Source: Aestuariibacter sp. GS-14 (lineage in GTDB: Bacteria; Pseudomonadota; Gammaproteobacteria; Enterobacterales; Alteromonadaceae). Taken from it: 64,000 bases of DNA. The DNA lies in contig NZ_VHIP01000001.1 of NCBI RefSeq assembly GCF_006494365.1, positions 62,001 to 126,000 on the forward strand, read 5' to 3'. The position numbers and the translations under genes were made by a program. Under the pieces are notes generated by a model. That model had not been told where the DNA came from and did not search any database. It saw nothing but the letters and a program-made list of their open reading frames with translations. This document shows, one piece after another, positions 10,073 through 18,715 of the stretch (positions are counted from its first letter, which is position 1; every line of letters begins with the position of its first letter).

Positions 10073-11382
10073 TACGCTGTCTCCAAAATCATAGCTGCGC
10101 CTAAACCACCTGCCGCACAGGCAGTGATCAAACCGGTACCACCGCCACGGCGGTTCAATTCATTCAGCATTTGCGTGATCATACGCGTACCTGTTGCGGC
10201 AAAGGGATGACCATATGCAAGTGAACTTCCCATCACGTTGAATTTGTCCATATCGATTTCACCGGTAGCTTTGCTGCGACCCAGTTTTTCCTGAGCAAAC
10301 TTATCGCTGGCAAACATTTTAACGTTTGCCAAAGTCTGAGCAGCAAAGGCTTCATGCATTTCAATCAGCGTCAAATCGTTCAGTGTCATGCCTGCACGCT
10401 CTAATGCAATGGGTGAGGCGTAAGACGGGCCCATCAGCATATCTTCCCATACATCAATTGCCGCAAATGCATAACTCTTAATATAACCAAGTGGTGTGTA
10501 GCCCAATGCTTTCGCTTTGCTCTCGGTCATCATCAGTACTGCTGATGCACCATCAGTTAATGGCGTTGCGTTGGCCGCAGTTACTGAACCGTATTTGCGG
10601 TCGAATACCGGACGTAATTTTGCATAGCCTTCCAGCTTTGAATCGAAGCGAATATTGTTGTCTTGCTCCAGCGCACCTTTAAACGGTTCGGCATAGGCAG
10701 TCATTACTTCACCAGCCAGTTTGCCTTCTTTCCAGCTTTGCGCTGCAAGCGTATGCGAGCGGTGCGCCAGTTCATCCTGTGCTTCGCGAGAAATACCATG
10801 GGTTTTCGCCATCTGCTCAGCAGTTTGTCCCATAGATAAACCCGTTGAATATTCAGCAACCGCCGGCGGTACTGGCAGTAAATCCTTAAAGCCAAGATGC
10901 TTAAGTACGGCCCATTTTTGACCCAGGGTTTTGGTTTTTTGCAGGTCAACCAGTGCACGGGCTAATTTTTTCGATACACCAATAGGTGATACAGAGGTTG
11001 AATCAGCACCACCGGCCACCCCCACTTCCACTGTGCCAGCCATCATAGATTCTGCGATATTCACCGTAGACTGGAAGCTAGTTGCGCAAGCGCGTGATAC
11101 GCTGTAGGCGTCGGTATGCACATTCATCCCGGTGCCCAGAACGATTTCGCGTGCGATATTGGGGGCTTCTGGCATTTGAACTACCTGACCGTAAACAAGT
11201 TGATCAACTAATTTAGGATCAACGGCATTGCGGATCAGAAGCTCGTTTACCACCATTTTGCCCAAATCCACGGCGGGAACACCGTGAAAATACGTCGCCA
11301 TTTTTGCGAAGGGCGTTCTAAGCCCAGCGACAATGGCAATGCGATCGCCATCACGCGTTGTAACCGATTGCTGTTTAGCCAT
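10072..11382 (-). CDS. fadI: 3-ketoacyl-CoA thiolase FadI
   Basis: A thiolase of 436 residues, the same length as E. coli FadI. It cleaves 3-ketoacyl-CoA with CoA in the last step of each beta-oxidation cycle and forms the complex with FadJ. The nucleophilic Cys lies in [10 protein letters not shown]. The conserved His segment ([11 protein letters not shown]) and the C-terminal Cys ([13 protein letters not shown]) are present. It is the first gene of the fadIJ operon. A FadR-like palindrome lies 28-44 bases upstream of the ATG. The divergent neighbour is the moxR operon. Confidence 0.96.
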   Translation of the reverse strand: MAKQQSVTTRDGDRIAIVAGLRTPFAKMATYFHGVPAVDLGKMVVNELLIRNAVDPKLVDQLVYGQVVQMPEAPNIAREIVLGTGMNVHTDAYSVSRACATSFQSTVNIAESMMAGTVEVGVAGGADSTSVSPIGVSKKLARALVDLQKTKTLGQKWAVLKHLGFKDLLPVPPAVAEYSTGLSMGQTAEQMAKTHGISREAQDELAHRSHTLAAQSWKEGKLAGEVMTAYAEPFKGALEQDNNIRFDSKLEGYAKLRPVFDRKYGSVTAANATPLTDGASAVLMMTESKAKALGYTPLGYIKSYAFAAIDVWEDMLMGPSYASPIALERAGMTLNDLTLIEMHEAFAAQTLANVKMFASDKFAQEKLGRSKATGEIDMDKFNVMGSSLAYGHPFAATGTRMITQMLNELNRRGGGTGLITACAAGGLGAAMILETA

Positions 11383-11409
11383 TATTTATAACCCTTGTTG
11401 TAGACCTGG

Positions 11410-11426
11410 TAGTGGTCAGACCTGTT
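11410..11426 (-). promoter_or_regulatory. FadR-type operator upstream of fadI
   Basis: The 17 bases tagtggtcagacctgtt contain the palindrome GGTCaGACC, with the TGGTCNGACC core and flanking TGTT seen in FadR operators of gammaproteobacteria. The site lies immediately upstream of fadI, where fatty-acyl-CoA-responsive repression is expected. FadR control of fad genes is established for enterics and vibrios; its use here is inferred from the match and the position. Confidence 0.7.
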
Positions 11427-11519
11427 ATCAATGCGCCGATTTTTACAAACAATTAAACAAATAGCAAATCCGCAGAAGAATATTTTGCAACAATTAATCT
11501 CTTGATGAGAAAAAGTAGC

Positions 11520-11547
11520 TTGAAACAGAATAAGGGAACCTTATATT
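11520..11547 (+). promoter_or_regulatory. Possible sigma-70 promoter of the moxR/bat operon
   Basis: TTGAAA (11520-11525) and TATATT (11542-11547) are separated by 16 bp, about 90 bp ahead of the moxR ATG. The match to the consensus is fair. No other clear promoter is visible in the 254-bp divergent region. Confidence 0.35.
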
Positions 11548-11636
11548 GACTTAACAGTCAGATAGCTTCAATTCCAACACGGAGCAGTAAGTATACGCTC
11601 TGTGATTCAATAACGATAACAAGGTTAGAAAACTCT

Positions 11637-12593
11637 ATGGCAGCTGAGCAGTTCAGGCAGTTACACGCCTATCTTGATTCACAAATTATCGGTCAGTCTC
11701 AACTCACGCTGAATATGCTGATTGCACTGCTGGCCGACGGCCACTTGTTAGTAGAAGGCCCACCAGGATTGGCGAAAACCCGGGCCATCAACGCCCTGGC
11801 TAAGGGTATTGATGGCGATTTTCACCGCGTACAGTTTACCCCAGATTTGCTACCCGCCGATTTAACGGGTACGGATATTTATCGCCCGGAAACAGGCCAG
11901 TTTGTGTTCCAGCAAGGTCCTTTGTTCCATAATCTGGTGCTGGCAGACGAAATTAACCGTGCGCCGGCAAAAGTGCAATCTGCGCTGCTCGAAGCCATGG
12001 CTGAGCACCAAATTACGGTTGGCAACAAAACCTATGCTCTACCAGAACTATTTCTGGTAATGGCAACGCAGAACCCGCTGGAGCAGGAAGGCACCTATCC
12101 CCTGCCAGAAGCGCAGTTAGACCGCTTCCTGATGCACCTGGAAATTGATTACCCGGATGCCGACACCGAACTGCAAATCCTGCAATTAACGCGCAACGAA
12201 GAGCTGAGTAAGCCCACAGCGCTGCCACCTACATTGAGCCAGCAAGATATCTTCGCTGCGCGTAAAGCGGCATTAGCACTGCACATGGCCCCCGCACTGG
12301 AAACCTATTTAGTGCAGTTGATTATGGCCACGCGTCGCCCTGAAAATTATTCACCTGAATTAGCTCAGTGGATTGAATTTGGTGCCAGCCCTCGTGCCAC
12401 CATTTCACTGGATCGCTGCGCCCGTGCCCATGCGTGGTTGGCCGGCAGGGATTTCGTTGGTCCCGACGACATCCAGGCTGTGTTCCACAATGCGCTTCGC
12501 CACCGTTTGATCCTGTCTTATCAGGCCGAAGCGGAAGGCGTCACTGCAAATCAGGTTTTGGACACCATATTAAATCTGGTCGCTGTGCCTTAA
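11637..12593 (+). CDS. MoxR-family AAA+ ATPase
   Basis: A 318-residue AAA+ ATPase of the MoxR family. Walker A is GPPGLAKT (about residues 41-48) and Walker B/DEXX is LVLADEINRAP (about 102-112). Sensor 1 is MATQNP and the DRFLMHLEIDYP segment is typical of the family. MoxR ATPases act as chaperone-like partners of VWA-domain proteins, and the genes that follow include three with VWA or DUF58 modules. It is the first gene of a six-gene operon, with the next ATG 3 bases after its stop codon. The ATG at 11637 follows an AAGG-containing leader. The family is certain; the client or process in this organism is not known. Confidence 0.93.
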   Translation: MAAEQFRQLHAYLDSQIIGQSQLTLNMLIALLADGHLLVEGPPGLAKTRAINALAKGIDGDFHRVQFTPDLLPADLTGTDIYRPETGQFVFQQGPLFHNLVLADEINRAPAKVQSALLEAMAEHQITVGNKTYALPELFLVMATQNPLEQEGTYPLPEAQLDRFLMHLEIDYPDADTELQILQLTRNEELSKPTALPPTLSQQDIFAARKAALALHMAPALETYLVQLIMATRRPENYSPELAQWIEFGASPRATISLDRCARAHAWLAGRDFVGPDDIQAVFHNALRHRLILSYQAEAEGVTANQVLDTILNLVAVP

Positions 12594-12596
12594 TCA

Positions 12597-13562
12597 ATGA
12601 TTGCCGTACAACAACAGCTCAATAGCCTGCAGTCCAATGGCATTCAGTTAAATGTAAAGGAACTGCTGCAATACAAGCAGTTTGCCGGGCTGTTAGACAT
12701 GAAACCCACACGCACGCCTCAGGCGCGTTTGGCAGGTAGTTACCTGACTAAACACAAGGGGCGTGGTATGGAGTTTGATGAAGCCAGGCACTATCAGGCG
12801 GGTGATGACATTCGTGCCATCGACTGGCGCGTGACTGCGCGTACCGGGAAAACCCACACCAAGGTGTACCGCGAAGAGCGCGAGCGCCCGGTATTTGTTT
12901 TGTGTGATTTATCGGGCTCGATGCAATTTGGCACCCAACTGCTGCTCAAAGCTGTTCAGGCTGCGCATTTGAGTGCATTAATCAGCTGGGCAGCGGCGCA
13001 ACGCGGCGACAAAGTGGGCGCGTTAATCTATTCGGATTATGCTCATAAAGAATGTAAACCATTAAGCCGCAAGCGCGCAGTTTTAAGCATTTGTCATGAA
13101 CTGATGCAGTGTCAGAATGAAGCGAGTCAGGCGCAGCTTCCAGCCCCTCAGGCAAATCTGGAACAGGCTTTGTCCCGACTGCGCCGTCTGGCCAGGCCCG
13201 GTAGTCTGGTCTATATCATCAGTGATTTTTTGCACCTTGATGAGCGCGCGCTACAGCACTTAACCCAAATTAGCCGGCATTGTGAAGTGAGTGCCATTGC
13301 CATCACCGACCCGCTTGAGCATACCTTGCCAACGCTTCGCCACACGCAGAGTGTGAATGTTACCGACGGCGAGCAAAAGCAAACCTGGACATTAGGCGAT
13401 CCGGTACTGGCTAAACACTATTCCGCCAGCCAGCAAGCGCGCTGGCAGCAGGTGAAAGACAGTCTTGGCCGCTGTAAAACTGGAATGGGCTTTATTGATG
13501 CCGGTATCCCCCTAACCGAACAACTTGAACGCTTGCGGAGGCAGCCAGTATGGACCCGTTAG
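12597..13562 (+). CDS. DUF58 domain protein (VWA-like), bat operon
   Basis: A 321-residue cytosolic DUF58 protein. The DUF58 signature is seen around residues 60-85 (GRGMEFDEARHYQAGDD followed by RAIDWRVTAR). A MIDAS-type metal site DLSGSM follows near residue 105, so it has a VWA-like fold. Genes of this type almost always follow moxR and precede BatA-type proteins. It is presumed to be a partner of the MoxR ATPase. The 3' end overlaps the next gene by 13 bases. No strong ribosome binding site precedes the ATG at 12597, consistent with translational coupling to moxR. Confidence 0.9.
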   Translation: MIAVQQQLNSLQSNGIQLNVKELLQYKQFAGLLDMKPTRTPQARLAGSYLTKHKGRGMEFDEARHYQAGDDIRAIDWRVTARTGKTHTKVYREERERPVFVLCDLSGSMQFGTQLLLKAVQAAHLSALISWAAAQRGDKVGALIYSDYAHKECKPLSRKRAVLSICHELMQCQNEASQAQLPAPQANLEQALSRLRRLARPGSLVYIISDFLHLDERALQHLTQISRHCEVSAIAITDPLEHTLPTLRHTQSVNVTDGEQKQTWTLGDPVLAKHYSASQQARWQQVKDSLGRCKTGMGFIDAGIPLTEQLERLRRQPVWTR

Positions 13563-14065
13563 CCCAGTTAAATGATATTCAAACGCCAACTGGCGTAGAT
13601 TGGTGGCCGCTGGCATGGGGTTGGTGGGCAGTTATTGCGTTGGTATTGCTGGTTACCATAATGGCAATTCGCACCTGGTATCTTCACCGCCAATTTACCA
13701 AAGCCAAGCGTGAGGCACTGGCAACACTTGCCGCCTTCGCTACTGAGCCAGGCCAGGCCGCGGTAGACACCAATCAATTACTCAAACGCGTTGCGAAGCA
13801 CTATTTCGACGCTGAAACCGTTTCCGCATTATACGGTAATCAGTGGCTACAGTTTTTACAAAGCGCAGTTAGCAACAAGCACGCAAAATCCGTGATGGCC
13901 GGACTGGAAGTCATGACCAGTAAGGTGTATCAGCAAGCACCTTGTACAGAAGCAGAAGCCAGCGATATTTTTTCAGCGGCAACAGTGTGGTTGAAACAAG
14001 CTAATTTTAAGCGAGTTCCCCCCATAGAGACGGCAGTTAAAGCGCGGGAGGCAAGTCATGTTTGA
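13550..14065 (+). CDS. DUF4381 membrane protein, bat operon
   Basis: A 171-residue protein with one N-terminal transmembrane segment (WWAVIALVLLVTIMAIRTWYL, about residues 26-46) and a soluble helical domain. The N-terminal MDPLAQLNDI followed by a Trp-rich WWPLAWGWW is characteristic of DUF4381 proteins, which occur between DUF58 and BatA genes. GGAGG lies 8 bases ahead of the ATG inside the preceding gene. It overlaps batA by 8 bases. It probably anchors or adapts the Bat membrane complex, but this is inferred from neighbourhood only. Confidence 0.85.
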   Translation: MDPLAQLNDIQTPTGVDWWPLAWGWWAVIALVLLVTIMAIRTWYLHRQFTKAKREALATLAAFATEPGQAAVDTNQLLKRVAKHYFDAETVSALYGNQWLQFLQSAVSNKHAKSVMAGLEVMTSKVYQQAPCTEAEASDIFSAATVWLKQANFKRVPPIETAVKAREASHV

Positions 14066-15071
14066 GTTTGCCTGGTGGTGGGCGCTGTTTGCTCTGCCCT
14101 TACCCTTCATCGTTCGCTTGCTGAGTCCTAAAACTCAGCAAACGGATGTTGCGCTGCGGGTACCGAATTTAATCAACAATCTGCCGCAATCGAAATCACC
14201 TAAGGCAGCAAAACGCGGTTGGTTGATACTGGCAACAATAATGTGGATTTGTTTGGTACTGGCTGCAGCCCGGCCGCAATGGTTGGGTGAGCCGGTTAAT
14301 GTGCCAAATGAAGGGCGTGAAATGATGCTGGCGGTGGATTTGTCTGGCAGTATGAAAATTGAAGACATGATGGTAAACGGCCGTCAGGTTAATCGCCTGA
14401 CCATGATCAAATCTGTACTGTATGACTTCATTCAACGCCGGGTTGGCGATCGTCTTGGGTTGATTCTGTTCGCCGACACGGCCTATTTGCAAGCACCTCT
14501 CACCTATGACAGGGAAACCGTCGCAACCTTATTGGACGAGGCCGTAATTGGCCTGGTAGGTGAACAAACGGCGATTGGCGATGCTATTGGTCTTGCTGTA
14601 AAACGATTTGAACAAAAAGCCGAATCAAACCGCGTACTCATATTGCTTACAGACGGCCAGAACACGGCCGGTAATATCACACCACAACAAGCAAAAGAAC
14701 TTGCCGTGGATGCCCAGGTTACGGTTTACACCATCGGTGTAGGGGCTGATGCCATGACCGTTTCAAGTTTCTTTGGCAGCAGACAGGTAAATCCCTCGCA
14801 AGAGTTGGACGAAACCATGTTAACCGATATTGCGAAAGCCACCGGCGGCCAGTATTTCCGTGCGCGCAATGCCGCCGAATTAAACAACATTTACGCGATG
14901 CTCGACCAGCTCCAGCCGATTGAAGGCGAAGCACGTAAAATGCGCCCGCTAACGGCGTTATTTTACTATCCGCTGGCCCTGGCATTGTTACTTAGCGCAC
15001 TGCCAGTGATTGGTATTTTGCTGCGAAGTATCTGGTTCAGACTGGCTGGTAGCAATGAGGCCGTATCATGA
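14058..15071 (+). CDS. batA: BatA-type membrane VWA protein
   Basis: A 337-residue protein with an N-terminal membrane segment, a second helix (about residues 53-70), a VWA domain (about 90-280) with the MIDAS motif DLSGSM, and a C-terminal helix (PLALALLLSALPVIGILLR). This is the BatA topology first described in the Bacteroides aerotolerance operon. It overlaps the preceding gene by 8 bases and the next by 4 (ATGA). A GGGAGG site precedes the ATG. The VWA domain would bind a partner through a metal ion, probably with the BatB-like protein. A link to oxidative or envelope stress is known only from other species. Confidence 0.88.
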   Translation: MFEFAWWWALFALPLPFIVRLLSPKTQQTDVALRVPNLINNLPQSKSPKAAKRGWLILATIMWICLVLAAARPQWLGEPVNVPNEGREMMLAVDLSGSMKIEDMMVNGRQVNRLTMIKSVLYDFIQRRVGDRLGLILFADTAYLQAPLTYDRETVATLLDEAVIGLVGEQTAIGDAIGLAVKRFEQKAESNRVLILLTDGQNTAGNITPQQAKELAVDAQVTVYTIGVGADAMTVSSFFGSRQVNPSQELDETMLTDIAKATGGQYFRARNAAELNNIYAMLDQLQPIEGEARKMRPLTALFYYPLALALLLSALPVIGILLRSIWFRLAGSNEAVS

Positions 15072-17008
15072 ACAGTGCCTTCAATTTTCTCCCTGCAGAT
15101 TTTCACTTCCTGCGCCCTGAATGGTTTTATGCACTTATCCCATTAGTGTTGCTACTTTGGGTGGTCTATCGCTGGCGTCGCACAGCAACGGGCTGGCAAG
15201 GTGTGATTGCTGGACACCTCTATCAATATTTGGTAACCGGGCAACACACGGCAAAAAGCAATACTCTGGTGAGTTGGCTTGCGCTGGCATGGCTACTCGC
15301 GGTATTCGCATTAGCCGGACCAAGTTGGGAACGTATTCCCCAGCCTGTTTTTCAGGTAAAAGCCGGTCACGTAATCGTTATGGATATGTCATTGTCGATG
15401 CGCGCTACCGACGTTACGCCAGACCGATTATCCAGAGCGAAATACAAAGCTATTGATTTGGTAAAGCTTATCAACGAAGGGGATATGGGCTTGGTGGCTT
15501 ACGCGGGTGATGCGTTCACCATTAGCCCATTAACTGAAGATGCAACCACTTTAACAGCCCTGCTCCCCAGTTTGAGCCCGGAAATCATGCCCACTTCAGG
15601 CAGTGAACCTGTATTGGGGTTAAAAGCCGCGGCCAACTTACTGGAAAGTGCCGGCTATCAGCGCGGTGCACTTTACTGGATCACTGATGGCGTTGAACTG
15701 GAACAAATGAAAGAACTCAGCGACTTTTTATCTTCCACACCTTATACCGTGAATATTCTGGGTGTCGGCACGCAAACTGGCGCGCCCATCAAACAGCTCA
15801 ATGGCGAACTATTAAAACGCAGTAATGGCGCAATTGTGATCCCAAAAATGAATCCGTCAGTGTTGCAACAACTCAGTCGCCAGAGTGGCGGTAAGTTCTC
15901 TGAAATCACCGCTAACGACAGTGATATTCGTAAAATTGCTGCGGTAAATCGATTTGATGATGCCGAAACTGAATCACAGGACAACAACAAGCAAGGTGAT
16001 AAATGGGCAGAAGCCGGGCCGTATTTGCTGCTCCTATTACTGCCGATTGCCGCCCTGTCGTTCCGACGCGGTTTGTTGTTCGTCCTTTGCTTGTGTGTGC
16101 TAATACCCATGCAATCGCCTGTTGCCGTAGCGCAAACACAGCCAGGTCAATCACCCGTCGCAGACACCAACGAAGCTGTACAACCCAATACCATTAGTTG
16201 GTGGCAGAAACCCTTTTTGAATGCCGATCAACAGGGCTATGAACAGTACAACAGCGAACAATTTCAGGACGCCTCTGAATCCTTTGAAGATTTATCGTGG
16301 AAAGGCGCAGCGCAATATCGCTCTGGTGAATACGAAGCGGCTGCAGAGACTTACGGCCAGTTAAACAGTGCGGAAGGCTTTTACAACCAGGGCAACGCGC
16401 TGGCAAAAGCGGGCCAATTGGAAGAGGCTATTGCCGCTTATGAACAGGCGTTGGCAAAACGCCCGGATTATCCTGAAGCAGCACAAAACAAAGCGCTGCT
16501 TGAACAATTAAAAAATCAACAGGACCAACAACAGGATCAACAAAATCAGGGCGATAATCAGAATCAATCTGACGATCAACAAAACCAAAGTGAGCAAAAC
16601 GGCGAGAATCAACAGCAAAATGGTGAAGGTTCAGACCAACAGCAAAGTGGAGAAAATGATCCGTCAAAAAGTGACCAGCAAAACGGTCAGGATCAACAGC
16701 AGCAATCATCAGACAATCAGCAAAATGCTGAACAGAACGGTGAGCAGTCTGACCCACAGGATGCCCAGGACGAACAACAGCAACAGGCACAACAGCCTGA
16801 AAATGGCGAGCAGGAAGCTGGCGAAAGTGAAATGAAACAAGCAATACAAGGTGACGCCGAGCGCGACAAAGAGACCGAACAACGACTCAATAATCTATTG
16901 CGTCGCATCCCTGACGACCCAGCCTTCCTGTTGAAACGCAAAATGCAATTGGAAGCGCAGAAACGTCAGTATCGTCGTCCCCCTTCTTCAGACCGGAGTG
17001 ATTGGTAA
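15068..17008 (+). CDS. batB: BatB/BatC-type VWA protein with TPR and Gln/Asn-rich tail
   Basis: A 646-residue fusion. It has N-terminal membrane helices, a VWA domain (about residues 85-300) with DMSLSM in place of the usual DLSGSM, and a transmembrane helix (about 320-355). TPR-like repeats follow (about 380-475; EGFYNQGNALAKAGQLEEA). A low-complexity Gln/Asn/Asp/Glu-rich segment of about 110 residues (about 480-590) precedes a short basic C-terminus. In Bacteroides the VWA (BatB) and TPR (BatC) parts are separate genes; here they are one. The DMSLSM loop keeps the Asp and both Ser of the DxSxS metal site. GAGG precedes the ATG and the gene overlaps batA by 4 bases. The Q-rich region is encoded by CAA/CAG-rich repeats that may vary in length between strains. 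Confidence 0.88.
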   Translation: MNSAFNFLPADFHFLRPEWFYALIPLVLLLWVVYRWRRTATGWQGVIAGHLYQYLVTGQHTAKSNTLVSWLALAWLLAVFALAGPSWERIPQPVFQVKAGHVIVMDMSLSMRATDVTPDRLSRAKYKAIDLVKLINEGDMGLVAYAGDAFTISPLTEDATTLTALLPSLSPEIMPTSGSEPVLGLKAAANLLESAGYQRGALYWITDGVELEQMKELSDFLSSTPYTVNILGVGTQTGAPIKQLNGELLKRSNGAIVIPKMNPSVLQQLSRQSGGKFSEITANDSDIRKIAAVNRFDDAETESQDNNKQGDKWAEAGPYLLLLLLPIAALSFRRGLLFVLCLCVLIPMQSPVAVAQTQPGQSPVADTNEAVQPNTISWWQKPFLNADQQGYEQYNSEQFQDASESFEDLSWKGAAQYRSGEYEAAAETYGQLNSAEGFYNQGNALAKAGQLEEAIAAYEQALAKRPDYPEAAQNKALLEQLKNQQDQQQDQQNQGDNQNQSDDQQNQSEQNGENQQQNGEGSDQQQSGENDPSKSDQQNGQDQQQQSSDNQQNAEQNGEQSDPQDAQDEQQQQAQQPENGEQEAGESEMKQAIQGDAERDKETEQRLNNLLRRIPDDPAFLLKRKMQLEAQKRQYRRPPSSDRSDW

Positions 17009-18708
17009 TGATCAGTAAACGCCTGATTGCAGGTTTATTAATGTGCGTGCTGCCTTGGATATCTCAGGCCGAAGTAACCAGTGTGACAGCCACTATCGAC
17101 AAAAACCCTGTGATGCTCGACGAGGCTATCGTGTTAACGGTTGTGGCTGAAGGCGATGCCGAGCGCGATGCATTCGACAGTTCCGTTTTATTAAGCGATT
17201 TTGTGGTAGGCCGCACGTCAGTGGGTTCACAAACGTCAATTGTCAACTTCTCTACCCGCCAGACAACTACCTGGTCTACTACCTTGTTTCCGCGCAGTGT
17301 AGGCAAATTTACTATTCCGGCATTTACCATCGAAGGCAAGTCGAGTGCACCTATTACTGTTAACGTTATCCCGGTACAACAAGGTAGCAATGCGCCGGCC
17401 AGAGACTACTACGTAGCCACCGAAGTCAATCAGTCGAATGTGTACCTGCAACAACAGTTGCGCTACACCGTGAAACTCTATCTGGCATCGCAAATTGAAC
17501 GTGGTAGCCTACAAGCCCCTGAGCTTGAGAATGCGCAAATTCAGCAACTAGGTGAAGACAAGCAATACACAGAGCTGGTAAATGGCAAACGTTATCAGGT
17601 AATTGAACGCAACTTTGCGATTCTGCCTCAGCAATCTGGCGACTTTACCATTCGCGGCCCGGTCTTTTCTGGCGAAGTCATTGCAGCGAATACCAATCAG
17701 CGATTTGGCTTTTTTAACCGTACTCAGGCTATCAACCGGGTTGGCCCGGATGTGGATATCAGTGTTAAACCCATTCCGCAGGACATAGACTATCACTGGC
17801 TGCCGAGCGACTTTGTGCAACTGGATGAAAACTGGCAAACCGATGAATTTGTGGTAGGTGAACCGGTAACCCGCACACTCACGCTTACCGCCGTTGGGGT
17901 AGTGGAAGAACAGCTGCCCGAGATAGCACAAATATACCCGCCCGCATTTAAGCTTTATCCCGACCAACCCGGCAGCGCAACCGCCGAGCGCGACAACCGG
18001 TTAATTGTACAGCGTACCGAATCAGTAGCGCTGATCCCCACCAAGCCTGGTGAGTTTATTATTCCAGAGGTCAAAGTGCCCTGGTTTAATACCAACACAG
18101 GCAAAACGGAATTCGCAACACTGCCTACCCGCACCATCACGGTAGCACCCGCGGCAAACATGGGTAACACGCCAACTCCAGCAACGCCGCAGGCTCAGGT
18201 GCCGCCACCTGCAATACAGCAGGTTACATCAGATCAAGGATTACCTGACGCTGATAACGCCCAGCCACAGGCTGCAGAATCACTGATATCACCAAATTCA
18301 CAGCAAGGAATTGATCATTGGCACTGGCTGTTAGCTGCGCTTTGGTTACTGACTGCAGCAGGTTGGTTAATTCATGCTCAGAAAACGCGCTCAGTGAGCG
18401 CAGTGCCTTCATCGCAAAAAACGACTACTAACGCCGATGTTAAATCACTTATTTCAACCATTGAAAAAGGCAATGTGAGTGATATTCAAGCCGCCTTGCG
18501 CAGTTGGCAGGCGCAATTTTCTGCCGCACAACGATGGCAAATTCAGCAGTCGATCAAACCCGAGCTTGATCAAATGATGGCCTCGGCTTTTGCGAATCCG
18601 CCACAGGCCTGGAATAAGGCTGCACTAATTTCGGCAATAAAACGTATAACAACAATATCCAATACAAAAGACGGGGGGCTCACCCCGCTTTATCCACTAC
18701 ACAAATAG
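17008..18708 (+). CDS. batD: BatD-type oxygen-tolerance protein
   Basis: A 566-residue envelope protein with a signal peptide (MISKRLIAGLLMCVLPWISQA), a long beta-rich periplasmic region with several Ig-like repeats, a Pro/Gln-rich linker (about residues 385-430), and one C-terminal transmembrane helix (WHWLLAALWLLTAAGWLIHA). A cytosolic helical tail of about 110 residues ends the protein. The ATG at 17008 overlaps the batB stop codon by one base (TAATG); a TTG two codons earlier is less likely. It is the last gene of the moxR/bat operon. BatD is thought to be the periplasmic arm of the Bat complex, but its biochemical role is not established in the family. Confidence 0.88.
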   Translation: MISKRLIAGLLMCVLPWISQAEVTSVTATIDKNPVMLDEAIVLTVVAEGDAERDAFDSSVLLSDFVVGRTSVGSQTSIVNFSTRQTTTWSTTLFPRSVGKFTIPAFTIEGKSSAPITVNVIPVQQGSNAPARDYYVATEVNQSNVYLQQQLRYTVKLYLASQIERGSLQAPELENAQIQQLGEDKQYTELVNGKRYQVIERNFAILPQQSGDFTIRGPVFSGEVIAANTNQRFGFFNRTQAINRVGPDVDISVKPIPQDIDYHWLPSDFVQLDENWQTDEFVVGEPVTRTLTLTAVGVVEEQLPEIAQIYPPAFKLYPDQPGSATAERDNRLIVQRTESVALIPTKPGEFIIPEVKVPWFNTNTGKTEFATLPTRTITVAPAANMGNTPTPATPQAQVPPPAIQQVTSDQGLPDADNAQPQAAESLISPNSQQGIDHWHWLLAALWLLTAAGWLIHAQKTRSVSAVPSSQKTTTNADVKSLISTIEKGNVSDIQAALRSWQAQFSAAQRWQIQQSIKPELDQMMASAFANPPQAWNKAALISAIKRITTISNTKDGGLTPLYPLHK

Positions 18709-18715
18709 GGTTCTT

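Noticed and set aside
16428-16844. 138-codon frame antisense to the Gln-rich tract
   Set aside because: It is open only because CAA/CAG repeats lack stop codons when read on the other strand.
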